Shown: positions 35,801 to 49,383, numbered from the stretch's first letter. The stretch is DNA of 64,000 bases from Vitrella brassicaformis (GCA_001179505.1 CDMY01000419.1:1-64000); one strand, 5' to 3'. The notes: generated from the sequence alone by a model not told the origin. Made by a program: numbers and translations.

Positions 35801-38800
35801 AGATATCCATAAATCGTACCATCCTTTGTTTACCTGCCATGCTGTGATGTCGCCGAAGCGCCGGGCGATCAAATGCCTGCATCCATTCATTGAGTGCAGT
35901 GTGTTGGCGGCTGGGCAACAAGGAGATTGCAGCGTGGAGTGAGTGACCGAGCCGACCAGAGTGGCATAGCGATTAATGCACCAAGGAGGAGGGAGCACAG
36001 CGCCATACCTATCGAGACACACATAACCGACGGCATTGATGCTTGAGGGGAGAGAGGGCACCAAATTGGATGGTATCTGTCTTTGTACCAAGGAGTATTT
36101 GCGAGTCGCATTCCTTTTCGTCGTCGATGGTTCGTTCGTCGGTGGGGTCGTAGTCCTCGCACACCACATGGACAGCGAAGTAGGGCATCATGGTCGCCAA
36201 CAGAGATAGCAGAGTCGTGTCCAACACCCACGGGATGATCATTGTCCTGCCCACAGTCAGTCAGTCAATCAGTCAGTCAGTCACACAGAGAGCAAGTGAA
36301 GCAAGCAGAGAAGGGGACACACCCACTCACTGTGCGACCTGAAAGGTCGGTTCTCGAGCACTCCTAATAGGGTCGGCACAATAATGTCGATCTTGCTCAT
36401 GCGAGGCGCGGAGACCTTATCTCCAGCACCAGCATGTTCGGGAGACGGGCGCTCCTTCTGGTCCTTGAAGCCCTCGTCCCACATGACCATCGGCTTGCTC
36501 TGCTGCTGGGGCGGCTTGTCACTGATGCTGCGCTGCCCGGGCACTATTGACGTGTCCCCGACTGGCTGCATCCCCGCACTTGGAACGTCGTCGAGTCTGT
36601 CACACACCGACCAGACACACACAAGGGATGATCTGTGTCTGTCTGTCTGTCTGTCTGTGTGTCTTTTTTCTCACTTGGCGGCTTCGCTGACGGTGAGGGA
36701 AATGCGCTCTTCCAAAACCCCGTCTAGATGGACAGCGGCATCAGCATCGACGATGGCGGTGATTGCACGCGATGGGGTCTCCCGGGTTTCGGGACCAGTG
36801 GCGGTGTTGCCGAGGAGATGGGCCGACTGTGACTTCCTGACCTGCTTTGGGTTGGCGAACCCCTTGACAGTCTTGAATCTGTAGTATCATGTACCGTGAG
36901 ACATGCACCATTTACTTGGTGATTGTTCCTTCGTTCGTTCGTTCGTCGGTCATCCATATTATCTGTGTGTGTGCCTACCTGTATTCCTCTTCCCCCTCTG
37001 GATTTTCTCTCAAAAGGTACACACATAGCAGCTGCACACGCAGACAAACAAGCTGACAACCCCTCCGTGTGTATATGTATGTGTGTATGTGTTTGTAGGC
37101 TCCCTGACCATCGCACAAAGGAAGTAGACTGAGAAGCTGATGCCCACAATGGAGAACGACAGCCAGATGTCTTGCTGACATCACACACGCACGCACGAAC
37201 AGACACAGACACAAACCAATCACGGCATGGACAGAAGTAGAAGGTCGGGCACGCAGATATACCTGGAGGCAATTGTCTTGGTACTCTTCCAGTTCGCAGT
37301 CTTCCTGAGCACTCCTCTGCACGGCTGAGCCGTTGGACGCAGCCTGGAAAAACTCCTCATCACACTCTAGACACAAACACACCGACAAACATAGCGCGGC
37401 AGATTGCGGGTGGACCGGGGAATGCATCAATCGCCCACCGACCTGAGACATCACATGGTCTGGCCCGCTTGACAGCTATCTCGGCCACCACCGGCAGCAC
37501 AGCGGCACCCAGCATTCCTGAGTGATTGATTGATGTAATAAACCCACCCAGACACGGGCAAATGTCTCAGCACAAACCACATGCCCGATTCATTACCGAT
37601 CATGGCGAATGCCTTGTTGACAAAAAACAGCTCGCGACGGGCACGCTGACTGAGTGCACGAGACAGAGCAAAGACACTTTCCGCCTCCCAACGCTTTTGC
37701 TGCGTCATTGGTGTTTCGATTAACTGACCTGGTCGTGATTTCCTGCCCCAGAGCGTTGTGTGGGACGTTCGTCAGCGTGTCAGCAAGGAAAAACAATATG
37801 TACAAAACGCCAAACCAGAGGCCTGAAACAAATCGATGGCCTCTTTGCCTGTCTGTCTGTGTGCTGGCTGAGCGTATGCCGCTCCGACCGATTTCCGGTC
37901 TGTCAATGAGTGTCGACCACGGCGTGCAGAGCAGGGACAGCAGCAACGCATAGAAGAAGCAGCCCACAAACATGAAGGGCCTCCTGCGACCCCAACGAGT
38001 GTGAGCAGAATCAGTAATGCTCGCCTGACACACAATCACGCGTATAACGGCATCGCATTCATGGCTTGTACCCTGCGCACCATTAATGGGTCGGTGAGCA
38101 CGTCGATTGATCGCCCAGCAGCCACAAAGAAAGCCAGGATGGCCAATGTCGCCTGGGATGTGGTGAGACATCATATTATCAATTTACAGACGAACATGTG
38201 TGTGTGCGTACCCCCAGTTTTTCGTATCGAGTCAACATGTGAACTCTGGTGGGGAGACGAGAACGGCAGGCGAATACCAACGCGCATACAAGAAACGGGT
38301 ATCATTTGTGGATGTGTGTATGTGGAAGGTCAAACACGAGAGCTGCTTACACAACCAGCAGGTTGACTGGACCGGTCTTTGCCAGCTCGGGCAAACCTGG
38401 AGAGAGAATGACGGCCGTCACACTCACACATGTCTCATCGCCGGCGGTACACCCTACCGTAGGCAATCTTCTTGTAAAATGGAATCGATCCTCTTGGGTC
38501 ACTGTTCACAAAGATACCCTGTTTCCGCTCCTGCAGATAACGAATGTCATTCATCGCCCCACAGCCGGCCCGTGCCACTCCCTCTGGCGCTCACTCACTC
38601 ACCTTGAGTCTCTGTTTGAGCAATTTCCATCTCGCCTGGCCCCTTTCCGATATCACAGACGGGCTACCGCCCCAAAATTTGCTCAGCTCTCTTCTTTTAT
38701 GAGCGAGCCGAGGGCTCTCCTGCACCAGCTCGAGCACGTAGGCCTTTTGGGGCTCGAAAATAAAGATCTCCGGGTCGACCGGCGTGGCCAATGTCTCGCC

Positions 38801-39451
38801 CTCCATCTGAGCAGATATATCGGCGACATGCGATGTGTTTCCTGCAGCAGCTGGCTACCTTGAGGGTGAACGACACTGATTCCGGGAGTCCCCTCTCTTT
38901 AAGAATCCGCAGACAGGCGGCTCTTACCAACTCTACCTCATTTTGGATACCGAATGGCATAATCTGGCCACAACAACAGCACACACAGTCAGTCTAAGGC
39001 CCCACAAGACAGCAGTGATCGATCAGACGACCTCTTTGTGTCTTTCTCCCAAATAAATCAATGTGTACCTTTACGGACAGAGACAGAGAGGATAGCGGCG
39101 CACGAACGCATGCAGCCCGAATTCGTTTGTTGACTTACTGCGGCCCGCTTGGGGCAGCGGTCGGCGGGCTTGTATGGGGTCTGCCGACAGGTGCCGTCAG
39201 CAATCTCCTGCGCCTGGTTGGACCGGCGGGGGTCGTGGGGGAGTGCTGTACGTGCAAATTGGGAGGTTCGCACTGCCCGGCCGTCGAACCTTTGTTCGTT
39301 GGGGATGTTTTTGCCTGAATGACAAATCATGAAGCAGCGTGTTGAGGGTATGAAGCCAGAGGAGATGGTACAGCGGAGTTACCTTACTCATCGGATTCCG
39401 TTCTGGCGTTGCTTTTGACGCCTCCTCATGCGCGTTCGGCGGCTGCTGCAT
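32814..39451 (-). CDS. MFS_2 (GPH-type) transporter
   Basis: This is a multi-exon membrane carrier of the glycoside-pentoside-hexuronide/cation symporter class of the major facilitator superfamily. Landmarks in order are YGLPELAKTGPVNLLV (helix 1), IDVLTDPLM and TRWGRRRPFMFVGCFFYAL (the D-TDP...R-GRRRP signature), LADTLTNVPHNALGQEITT, RARRELFFVNKAFAMIG, and AVFLTDNILGLTIDYDELR with RNEASFTMFSSFVPKI (C-half signature). These carriers move sugars or related solutes with protons or sodium; the substrate cannot be told from sequence. A long N-terminal cytosolic region (from 39451, with GIFVNSDPRGSIPFYKK just before helix 1) and a long Ser/Pro-rich C-terminal tail are added. The end is either at 32814 (via a late intron) or at 33078. 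One N-terminal junction, near 39060, is unresolved. Confidence 0.78.
33695..33724. repeat. CA microsatellite in intron
   Basis: A CA tract at the upstream end of an intron of the transporter gene; on the sense strand it reads GT. Confidence 0.9.
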
Positions 39452-39562
39452 CGTTCGAACTGGACCAGAGACTCTTGTAGATTCGGTTGGCTTCGATTAA
39501 TTCATCACCCTCTCCTCGCCCTGAGCCTGCGAGCTACCCCCATGAGCCCCCACTTCCGGGCA

Positions 39563-42500
39563 ATGGCTTCGCGCCATTTTGAACGACGCCGGAACGTCAA
39601 CGACGCCACCACTCCTGTGCACAAACGTCGGGCTCGTTCTGAAAAGGTTCCGAAGGAAGGCCGCGTTTTCCTCAGTGGGCGGGATGCTTGTTGTACTCGT
39701 CTTGGTGCTCAACGCAGGTTTGGATAGAATCCGATGAAAATGATGAACTCAACCGTGATGAGAAGATCCATCGCAAAATGGTCGATACACGATTGGTCGT
39801 GGGAGTGTCACTTGCCAAAGACTTTTCTTTCCTCCTCCTGACATGCCTTCAGGTCAGAGACATCATGCGGCTGGAGCAAGATGACTACTCAGTAAGCCAA
39901 GGATGACCAACAGACTTGCTTTGTCCTGCTACACTACTTCGGTTTTAGCGCCAGGAATCCTTCGAGAGTGCTGTGAGACAACAAGCTGACGAGGAGCCGA
40001 CATCACTATCGCCCGTTGTCAAGGTCAAGGGTCATGAAGGCGCACACGCTGCATCAACAAAAGCCGTCCCCGTACCGAGTGGATCAGCAGTGCGATTTGA
40101 TTTGGCGGGCTTTGCAAAGCCTCCCGCGAATGACACATGCTCTCCAAAGACCGCACGAACGGAGACGACGGACTCGAGCAAGAGGACGTCTGTCAGCAGC
40201 GTGGGACTCGAGCTTTATTCAGGAAATCTGTCAGACGTCGTCTCAGCTGCTCTTCTTATGACATGGACGTTCCTGGCTATCGTCGGCATCGTGGTGGAGC
40301 AGATTGAAGAAAAGCTGCCCGAGTTGTGGGACAAGCGAGGCGGAAACTTGTTCTTTTCCATAGAACGATACCTATCCAAATACTATGATGTTTCCAACAA
40401 CTATCGCTGGATAGAGCAGCCGGATTGGCCGGCAATCCTGCGTGGCTCGGTGTGGTCAATTCTTAGTTTTCTGTGTTTTTTCACTCTGGTTTCCCAAACG
40501 CTCTTCTGGCGCAAGCAGGTTGCCATCGCCATCGAGAGCAGAGTAAGGCGGGTGAGAGCGAGGGCCCCACTGCGACTATTATTTTCTGCGCTGATTGTTG
40601 CAGATCAATGCTTACGTCCTGAATCGGCAGCGGAAAGCCATTCTGCGGAGCACACAAAGGAGAATCCCTCTTGCCGAGGACGCAAACATGCATAGTGGCA
40701 GCTCGCTGATGGAGAGGCGGTCGCCAAAGAAGGGCAATGCTCACTTGACCAAGGACCCTGTCAGGATCTCTTGCTTCCAGAGACTTAGGTGGCGATTCAG
40801 TATCGCGTGGTTCACGTAAGCATTCGATGTCTCCTCCTGGACTCATCTATGATACATTATGTGTGTGGGTCTGTCTTGGCAGGATGTTAGGGACGACTGG
40901 CAAGGCCTTCTTTTTCTTCTACTTCAACAATGTAGGAGAAGAAATCTCGTTTCTCACTTGCTTTGTTATCGGCCTACTTTTGCTTCTCTTCAGGAGATGC
41001 TCATGCTAGTTTTGCAAGGTTACGATTGCCTTTACCTAGGGGGTTTTGACTTGATCTCTTTTGACGAGGTGCCAGCGGGGCATTCTGGTCAAAGCGACGC
41101 TCGCCGGGCTAATCGCCGTCCACTCACTGATTGTGCTCCTCATCTACCGCAGCCGGCGGCGTGTCCTGGCAATTTTCTTGTCGCTTCCATTCTCAATCGC
41201 CTATGGGCTCCACGACATGTATGGAAAGATAAATAATCATGTGCGCTCATCGATCCTTGTGTCTTTAGACTGCTTAACGTGCACAATGCCAGCTCCACGG
41301 TGGATTGGGGGAATCTATTACACATGAAGACAAAGAAAGGTGTCGTCCTGGCCTTGGCGGCTCTCTACCCCAGCGGCAGCGCATGGTACCGAGTACAGCA
41401 AATCCGTGTACGTGGACACACTAGTTTTCCTTTGTGGCCGCCATCGATGCAGGTGGAAGCTATGGAAGCTCGGATCGATACTGCTTGTCAGGTCGTACGT
41501 CACGTACCGATCACAAAAGAGGGGCGACTCTGTCAAGCAACACACGGCCACTTGGTTGATGCGAATGATCGGGCCGGTGCGACACTGGTGCGCAACCACT
41601 GTTTCGCGCACAATCAGCCGGGCTATGTCTCGCAGCAAGCGAAGCGGGGCCAGCCACATGGACGACGCACAGAATCGTCATCACGACGACAAAATCGCTT
41701 GCGACCAGAATGGAGGCGGCGTGGCCGACTGCCAACAACAACGTGGCGAGGAGGGAGGCGAAAGAACAGCCGGCTCACACGGGATCGATTGCTGCTCCAA
41801 GACTATATCGAAGCTTGAGCTTTCCCTGCGTGGCTGAACGTCAATCGGGAGCTCCACTCAGAAGCGGCAGGGCACACTGCCTAAAGGAGAGCCCTCTCGT
41901 CTCGACTGAGACGCTCAAGGAATGGTGGATCACGTATCGGGCGGCTTATTTGCCTGAGACCCGCCGCTTGTCCTTTCCCTGCTCTCGGCCCCCACAGCCA
42001 GCGGGCGACACGGATATTGAAGAAGACGAGGATACAGAAGACATTGTCAAGGAGAGGGCAGGATGTCTGACAGCTCGGTGCTCGACCTATTGTGCCCAAA
42101 CGAAGGTTCGGTCACAGGCTGCGTCTCTCCGTGGCTGTGCGGGTGACGTTGAGACAGTAGACAGCTGTGTCTTGGAGGTCGAGAGTAACCATGAGGGCCA
42201 AGACGATGCCCTCAACGTGGATGCTGACATCGTCGGCATGTTGCCGCCAAGTCAGCTGATAATGGCGGAAGCCAAACTAAGTGAAAAACTCTCGAGTGAG
42301 GGGTAAGGAAAACAGCACATCTGAAAGACTTGTGATCATCCGTCTGGTCTGGGGTGGCAGCTTTGACATTGACACTCCCAAGAACGTCGAGGAGCAGCTT
42401 GTTCGACAGTGGACGCCTCAAAAGCTTACGCCGGTACTGTTGAGGGGCCTGGCCGCCAAAATGGAAAGCATGAAGACAAACGAAAGGATTCGGTGGTCCG

Positions 42501-44060
42501 TAAGAAGATCACCCGAAGGGTCACAGAAGATGGAAAAAACCTGATTACTGCTCTACGTGTCCCATTTGACGAAGGTATGAGAGGAATGTACTCTTTCCAA
42601 TCCTCTGCTGCTGGGCCGTTGTTACGTGGACCTCCCTTGGCTTTCTCCTTTTCCAACTCGCAAGGGCTGGCACAGGTACAGTGTGACCAATTTGTATCGT
42701 ATGTATTCTCATTGAGTGACTCTCGGGGCAGAATGCTCCAAGGTGAGCGGGTACGAGCATTGTATCCTCAAGACGTATCCACCATTTGGCCCCCGGAGAA
42801 GCCAGGTCAACAAAAACAAAAGAGGAGTACCTCTGCCATGCAACTGGTGGGACAGAGCCAATCATTGACGTGCGATCCCGTGGACGCGCACACTGTCTCC
42901 GTCCGCGTGTGTGTCTGTAGCCGCTACTACTCGGGCGATCGCAGAGAGCAGCTGATATCGAACGAAGCTTTTGCTAGAGGCTTCGAGACATACACGACGA
43001 TCCAGGGCGCTGACCTGACATTTGAGGGGGCACCCGCTTTAGTTAACGCTCTGCAGACGGGAGATGTCGAGAACGTGGACCGCATACCCCCATCGATCGG
43101 CAATCAGCGATTCATGTACAGCAAGCTGTAATTACCAATTCATGCGTACATCTGCCTAATCTCTGCCTGGGCTGCAGGGTTTTCCTGGTGCTCACGTGGT
43201 CCCAGTTGACATCCATTCCCAAAGAAGTCTGCTTATTGTCTAATCTGGTTTACCTCGCCGTCGATTGGTCCAACCTCGATGGGACGACTTTTCCGGACTG
43301 TCTTTGGCTGATGCCCCGGCTGGAGAAGGCCGACTTTTCTTACGGAAACATAGCCGCGCTGCCCAGTTCCCTCGCTGGGTCAACTTCCTTCAAGCATTTC
43401 AGTCTGAGAGGAAATCCAGTACGGGAGACATTGAACAGCTTGCCGAGATACATCCTCTCGTGCTTATTCAATGCAGATATGCCACAACGGATGGATGGAC
43501 GCGGTGTCCGGTGCCGTAGCCGAATTCTTCGACAGGCTCATTTCACCGCCTTGCAGAAGCACAAGTTCTGTGGGCGAAGAGCTGACGGGGACAGAGTGCA
43601 CTCCTGCATGCCGAGTGGTCATTGATTGGTTTGATGCCCTCGACCAAGACCAAAATGGCATACTGTGAGCGCCAGCAATACAAGCCGCTTGTGTCTCATC
43701 GTTGGGTCAAGCAATCATGTGTGTGCCCCTCAGGTGTTGGGACGAAGTCGGTTTGATACTTCAGCGTGAGATCACACTTGCACCGTTGGTATCCATCGTT
43801 AGATTGTCTGCACACATGTACGGTCTTTGTGTGCAGGGACTTCATTGACATATAAACGCTTTTTGAAGCTGCTCAAGACACATCAGCCTTGGACCGCGCC
43901 CTATTATGAGTGTGCGAATTTCAACACGATTGGAATATGGTATGATTGCACTGACGATTTCCATCTATATGTGAGTCCTATCCGTCCGTATCCTATCAGG
44001 ATGACTGGCGGTGAGAGTAACTGTCAGCAGTGCCCCTATGTCCTTCTGCCACTTCTCCCC
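39563..44060 (+). pseudogene. Tandem copy A: membrane/LRR/EF-hand protein, apparently decayed
   Basis: This is the left member of a tandem pair with 44834-49383. Readable parts are a region with SGNLSDVVSAALLMTWTFLA (membrane helix), SILSFLCFFTLVSQTLFW (helix), a membrane segment with AGLIAVHSLIVLLIYR, a long acidic linker ending in GMLPPSQLIMAEAKLSE, an LRR-like segment (LTSIPKEVCLLSNLVYLAV) and an EF-hand loop (DALDQDQNGIL then CWDE). Compared with copy B it has lesions: about 2 nt missing near 41083, which shifts the frame inside the membrane exon; about 2 nt missing near 41768, which shifts the linker; and an in-frame TAA at 43853-43855 in the exon after the EF-hand. Its start is uncertain. 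It may be a pseudogene or contain assembly errors. Confidence 0.6.
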
Positions 44061-44344
44061 GTGCCGCTGGGATGAATGTGCCAGCCTAGAAAGAGTTTCA
44101 TTTGTGGGTTTGTGGATTGCACTTTGGGTGACGCACAAGGATGAGTGCCGGCAGCTAGACAGTAAGGCATTCATCACAATGGTCGCATGTCATGTGTGTG
44201 TCGTGTATACGTAATGTCGGGGACAGGGAGTGTGCTTTCTGTCGGTCAGTAGCTGTTGCGTGGTAGACAAAGCTGCATACGCACAGACAGACGCGTCATC
44301 ACAATTGCGTCATCAGGCGACGGAGAGCTGCGAGTTTATGTGTT

Positions 44345-44833
44345 TCACACGCACATGATAATGTCACTCATTCATGCTTTCACTCATCATTTGCCTTGTC
44401 TCTCCTCTGCTTCTCTTTCTCTCGCCATGATTTACTGTATTTGTTTTCGTCTCTCGCACCACGAAACCAGTCATATCGTCATGTCATTGCAAGAATCAAT
44501 CAGCGCCACCAGGGCCACATGGACGGGCCCTTCTCGTGCACAGCCATGGCTGCCGCCATTCTGTTTGCGCGCTCAGCCCGGCCCTGCACGGCCCCCGAAG
44601 CCCGTTCTCCTGTTTTCTCTCCAAGAACGGGGGCTTTTCTCCCCGTCGGGCTGGCGGGACTCGCTCGCGTTCCCGAAACGAAATGCAAAGCCCCAATGCA
44701 TGCAAAGCCCCCAAGCTCGCATGCAAGCCCCCACAAGGGAACCGAAGGGAATTGCTAGCTTGGCCCCAATTACGGACGTACGTAAGAGCGTGCCACGCTC
44801 GTGAAACTCGCGAGTCCCGAACAAGCACCACGA
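44345..44833. other. Intergenic between tandem copies
   Basis: The GC-rich right half carries two GCATGCAAAGCCCCC-like copies near 44700-44735, including GCCCCCAC at 44727-44734, about 100 nt before the copy B start. It is a candidate promoter. A long open frame at 44256-44804 is not conserved in the other copy's flank and was not accepted. Confidence 0.5.
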
Positions 44834-47800
44834 TGTTGTCCGAAGCCCGCTTTGGAACGGTAAGTCTTCTACACACCAACTGTCCACTGTGGAAACTGCA
44901 GCACTACTCAGGTTTGCCAAGAAGACAGCTGGGTCCATCGGACAATGGTTGGCAGCTTGCTTCTTGCACACGGCAAAGGAAGACCCATGTTTCTTCTCAT
45001 TACTGGCATGCAGGTCAGAGATCTCATGCGGCTGGAGCAAGGGGATGAATTATCAGTGAGCGAACTTCAAGCAATGACCATTCACGAAGAACCGATTTGT
45101 TTTGTCCTGCTACACTTCGACGTTCAGCCCGAGGGATCCCCGGCGGCGGCTCCAGTGAGACAGCACGCTCACAAAGGGCCAACACCAGTGTCGCCGAGAG
45201 GATTGGGGGACGCATTCAAGGTCAAGGGTGATGAAAGCGCACACGCCGCATCAACAAGGGCCGTCACCGTACCGGATGGGTCCGCAATTCGGTTTGATCC
45301 GGCTGGCTTTGCAAAGTTCCGACGTGACACATGCTCTGCAAAGACAGCACGAACGGAGACGACGGATTCGAGCAAAAGGACGTCTGTCAGCAGCGTGGGA
45401 CTCGAGCTTTATTCAGGAAATCTGTCAGACGTCGTCTCAGCTGCTCTTCTTATCACGTGGATGTTCCTAGCTGTGGTCGGCGCTGCATGTGCCCTGCGTG
45501 CCGTCGCCGAGCAATTGGACGAGAAGCTTTCCGAGTTGTGGTAGGAGACCGCTTTTCAAGCGGTTATCTTTTGTATGATGCTCACCGTTGCTTTCAGGGA
45601 CATGCAAGGGACAGACAAGTTCACCTCTTTTGATCACTACCTCTCTGTCAACTATGATGTATCCAGTAACTTTCAATGGGTAATCAAGATGCACGTACTT
45701 ATTGTGCAAAGATGTCTGGCTGATTTGCGATATAGGTGGAGCAACCGAACCCGTCGGCAATCCTTCGTGGCTGCCTCTGGTCCCTTATCAGTCTTCTGTG
45801 TCTCTTCACTCTGGTTGCCCAAACGCTCTTTTGGCGCAAAGAGGTGAACTTTGTCATCGAGAGCAGAGTAAGGCGGGTGAGACCAGGGCCCCACTGCTAC
45901 AGCCGTGAATTGACACTCTCTGCTTGATATGTCGCAGATCAATGCTTACATTCTGAATCGAAAGAGAAAAGTAAGCGATTTTCAAACGAGAAGTTGGTTG
46001 CAAATCAGCGCTGAGGACATGTGTGAAGGCCATTCTGAGGAGCACACGAAGGAAAATCCCACTTGCGGACGGCAACATGCGTAGCGGCAGCTCGCTGATG
46101 GAGAGGCGGTCGCCACAAAAGGGCAGTGCTCACTTGACCGAGCCGCCTGTCAAGGTCTGGTGCCTTCAGAGGCTTAGGTGGCAGTTGAGCATCACATGGT
46201 TCACGTGAGCACCCTATGTCTTTCTTTGGTTTATCAATGATGAATTGCCTTGTGTGGGTGTGTTGGCAGGATGTTAGGCACAACTGGCAAGGCCTTCTTC
46301 TTATTTTACTTTGGAAACGAGATGCTTTTGTTGATTTTGGAAGGCTACAAATGTCTTTACCTCGGTGGTTTCGACTTGGTCTCTTTGGATGAGGTGCCAG
46401 CGGGGCATTTTTTAGTCCAAGCGATGCTCGCCGGGCTGATTGCCGTCCACTCACTTGCTGTGCTCTTTATCTACCGCAGCCGGCGGCGCGTGCTGGCCAT
46501 ATTATCTTCGCTCTGTTTTTCGCTCGCCTATACGCTCCACGACATGTAAAAAGCAGAGCACTTATCAGACTTTTGCATTCGTCAGCTGCTTGCCTTCGTA
46601 TCGTTATGTCTCCAGGCTGCTTAATGTGCACAATGCCAGCTCAACGGTGGATTGGGGGAATATATTATTTTTGAAAACAGACAAGAGTTTCGTGTTGGCT
46701 CTCGCCTCCCTCTACCCAGCCGGCAGCTCATGGTACGTCGTACACCTGGATGTATACACGTGCACGTGTACGTGGACACACTAGTTTTCCTTTGTGGCCG
46801 CCATCGATGCAGGTGGAAGCTATGGAAGCTCGGATCGATACTGCTTGTCAGATCGTACGTTACATACCGATCACAAAAGAGGGGCGACTCTGTCAAGCAA
46901 CACACGGCCACTTGGTTGATGCGAATGATCGGGCCAGTGCGACACTGGTGCGCAACCACTGTTTCTCGCACAATCAGCCGGGCTATGTCTCGCAGCAAGC
47001 GAAGCGGGGCCAGCCACGTGGACGACACAAAAAATCGTCATCACGACGACAAAATCGCTTGCGACCAGAATGGAAGCGGCGTTGCAGACTGCCAACAACA
47101 ACGTGGCGAGGAGGGAGGCGAAAGAAAGCAGCCGGCTCACACGGAATCGCTGGCTGCTCCAAGACTATATCGAAGCTTGAGCTTTCCCTGCGCGGCTGAA
47201 CGTCAATCGGGAGCGCCACTTAGAAGCGGCAGCGCACATTGCCTGAAAGAGAGCCCTCTCGTCTCGAGTGAGACGCTCAAGGAATGGTGGATCACGTATC
47301 GGGCGGCATATTTTCTTGAGACCCGCCGCTTGTCCTTTCCCTGCTCTCGGCTCCCCCAGCCAGCAGGAGACACGGATATTGAAGACGAGGACACAGAAGA
47401 CGACGAGAGCCCACCATGTCGGGAAGAGCGCCTGACAACTCGGTGCTCGACCTATTCTGCCCAAACGAAGGTTCGATCACAGGCTGCGTCTCTCCGTGGC
47501 TGTACAGGTGACGTTGAGACAGTAGACAGCTGTGTCTTGGAGGTCGAGAGGAACCATGAGGGCCAAGACGATGCCCTCAACGTGGATGCCGACATCGTCG
47601 GCATGTTGCCGCCAAGTCAGCTGATAATGGCGGAAGCCAAACTAAGTGAAAAACTCTCGAATGAGGGGTAAGGAAAACAGCACATCTGACAAACTTGTGA
47701 TCATCCGTCTGTTCTGGGGTGGCAGCTTTGACGTTGACACTCCCAAAAACGTCGAAGAGCCGCTTGTTCGACAGTGGACGCCTCAACAGCTTATGCGGAC

Positions 47801-49383
47801 ACTGTTGAGAGGCATGAGCGCGAAAATGGAAGGCGTGAAGACAGGCGAAAGGATTCAGTGGTGCGTAGCAAAATCACCAAAGGTCTATATATAGGGCAAG
47901 AAACAACCAACTTTTCCACATCTCCCATTCACACAGGTGGGAAAGCTACTTTTTCTTCCCCATTCTCTGCTGCTGGGCCATTGTCGTCTGGAGCTTTTTT
48001 GGATTTATCGTTTTCCAGCTGGCAAGGGCTGGCACAGGTAGAAGAGGTGATCAATGTGTATCGTTTGTATTTTCATTGAGTGACTCTCGCGGCCTACAGA
48101 GTGTCCAAGGTGAGCGGGTACGAGCATTGTATCCTCAAGACGTATCCACCATTTGGCCCTCGGCGAAGCCAAGTCAACAAAAGCAAAAGAGGAGTACTGC
48201 CTCTGCCATGCAACTGGTAAGATGATTCGAGCCACTCACTCACATGCGATTCCCTAACCATGCACTGTGTCTCCGTCCGCGTCTGTGTCTGCAGTCGTTA
48301 TTACTCCGGCGACCGCACCGAGCAGCTGATATCGAACGAGGCCTTTTCCCGAGGCTTCGAGATATACACAACGATACAGGGGGCTCATCTCACATTTGAG
48401 GGGGCACCCGCTTTAGTTAACGCTCTGAAGACGGGAAATGTCAAGAACGTGGACCGCATTCCCCCATCGATTGGCAATCAGCGATTCATGTACAGCAAGC
48501 TGTAATTATCGATTTGTGCATACGTCTGTCTAAAACTCTTTCTGTTTCATCGCTCTGCAGGAGGTTCTTTGGGCTCACATGGACTCAGCTGACGTCAATT
48601 CCGGAGGAGGTCTGCCTGTTGTCCAATTTGATTTACCTCGCCATCATTTGGTCCAACCTTGAAACCTTTCCGGACTGCCTTTGGGATATGCCGAAGTTGC
48701 TGAATGCCGATTTTGGCTACGGGAGAATAGCCGCGCTGCCCAAGTCTCTGACTAGGTCAAAACTTCAGCATCTCAGCCTCAGAGGAAATCCAGTACGCGA
48801 GGCATTGAACAACTTTCAGATACATCCTCTCGTGCTCATTCAATACAGATATGCCACAACGGCTGGATGGAGACGACCGGTTTACCCACTGATTTCTTCG
48901 GAAGGCTCAATTCCAAGCCCTGCGGAGATGTCAACTCTTTTGGCATCAGCTCTTATGTCGACGAAGAACCTAGACACGAGTGCGTTTCTGCATGCCGCAT
49001 GGTCACTGATTGGTTTGGTGCCCTCGACCAAGACCAAAATGGCATACTGTGAGCGCCGGCAATGGACGCCGCTTGTGTCTCATTATTTATCGGATCCATT
49101 ATGTGCGTACGCATCAGGTGTTGGGACGAAGTTGGCGTGATGCTGCAAAGTGGGATTCACCTGTGTCATGCATATGAATGCTCATACATGCCTCTTCATG
49201 CAATGCATGCAGGGACTTCGCTGACCTACGAACTGTTTTTGAAGCTCTTGGGGACACATCAGCCCTACTTTCCGTTACAATGCGCTACCTTCTATACGAT
49301 TGGGAAGTGGTACGCCTCATCGACTCTGTGTCACTCAGATGCTTCTATGTGTGTGGATCGGCTCTCAGGTTGACCGGCGGTAA
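44834..49383 (+). CDS. Tandem copy B: multi-pass membrane protein with LRR and EF-hand
   Basis: This is the more intact member of the pair. The N-terminal part is soluble, then come membrane helices (VSAALLITWMFLAVVGAA; LLCLFTLVAQTLFW; AGLIAVHSLAVLFIYR; VLAILSSLCFSLAY). A long exon from about 46813 follows (WWKLWKLGSILLVRSYV ... GMLPPSQLIMAEAKLSE). Next are a conserved block (YYSGDRTEQLISNEAFSRGF ... LTFEGAPALVNAL), a leucine-rich segment (LTSIPEEVCLLSNLIYLAI, LETFPDCLWDMPKL, ALPKSLTRSKLQHLSLRGNP) and one EF-hand loop (DQDQNGILCWDE). The C-terminal exon reads RDFADLRTVFEALGD and ends VVDRR at 49383. A calcium-responsive membrane protein is a reasonable inference. Two joints (near 47670 and 48840) are unresolved in both copies. 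No family recognised. Confidence 0.6.

Noticed and set aside
44256-44804. Open frame between the tandem copies
   Set aside because: It spans duplicated 3' flank and a GC-rich upstream region, has no domain, and the copy B flank does not keep the frame.
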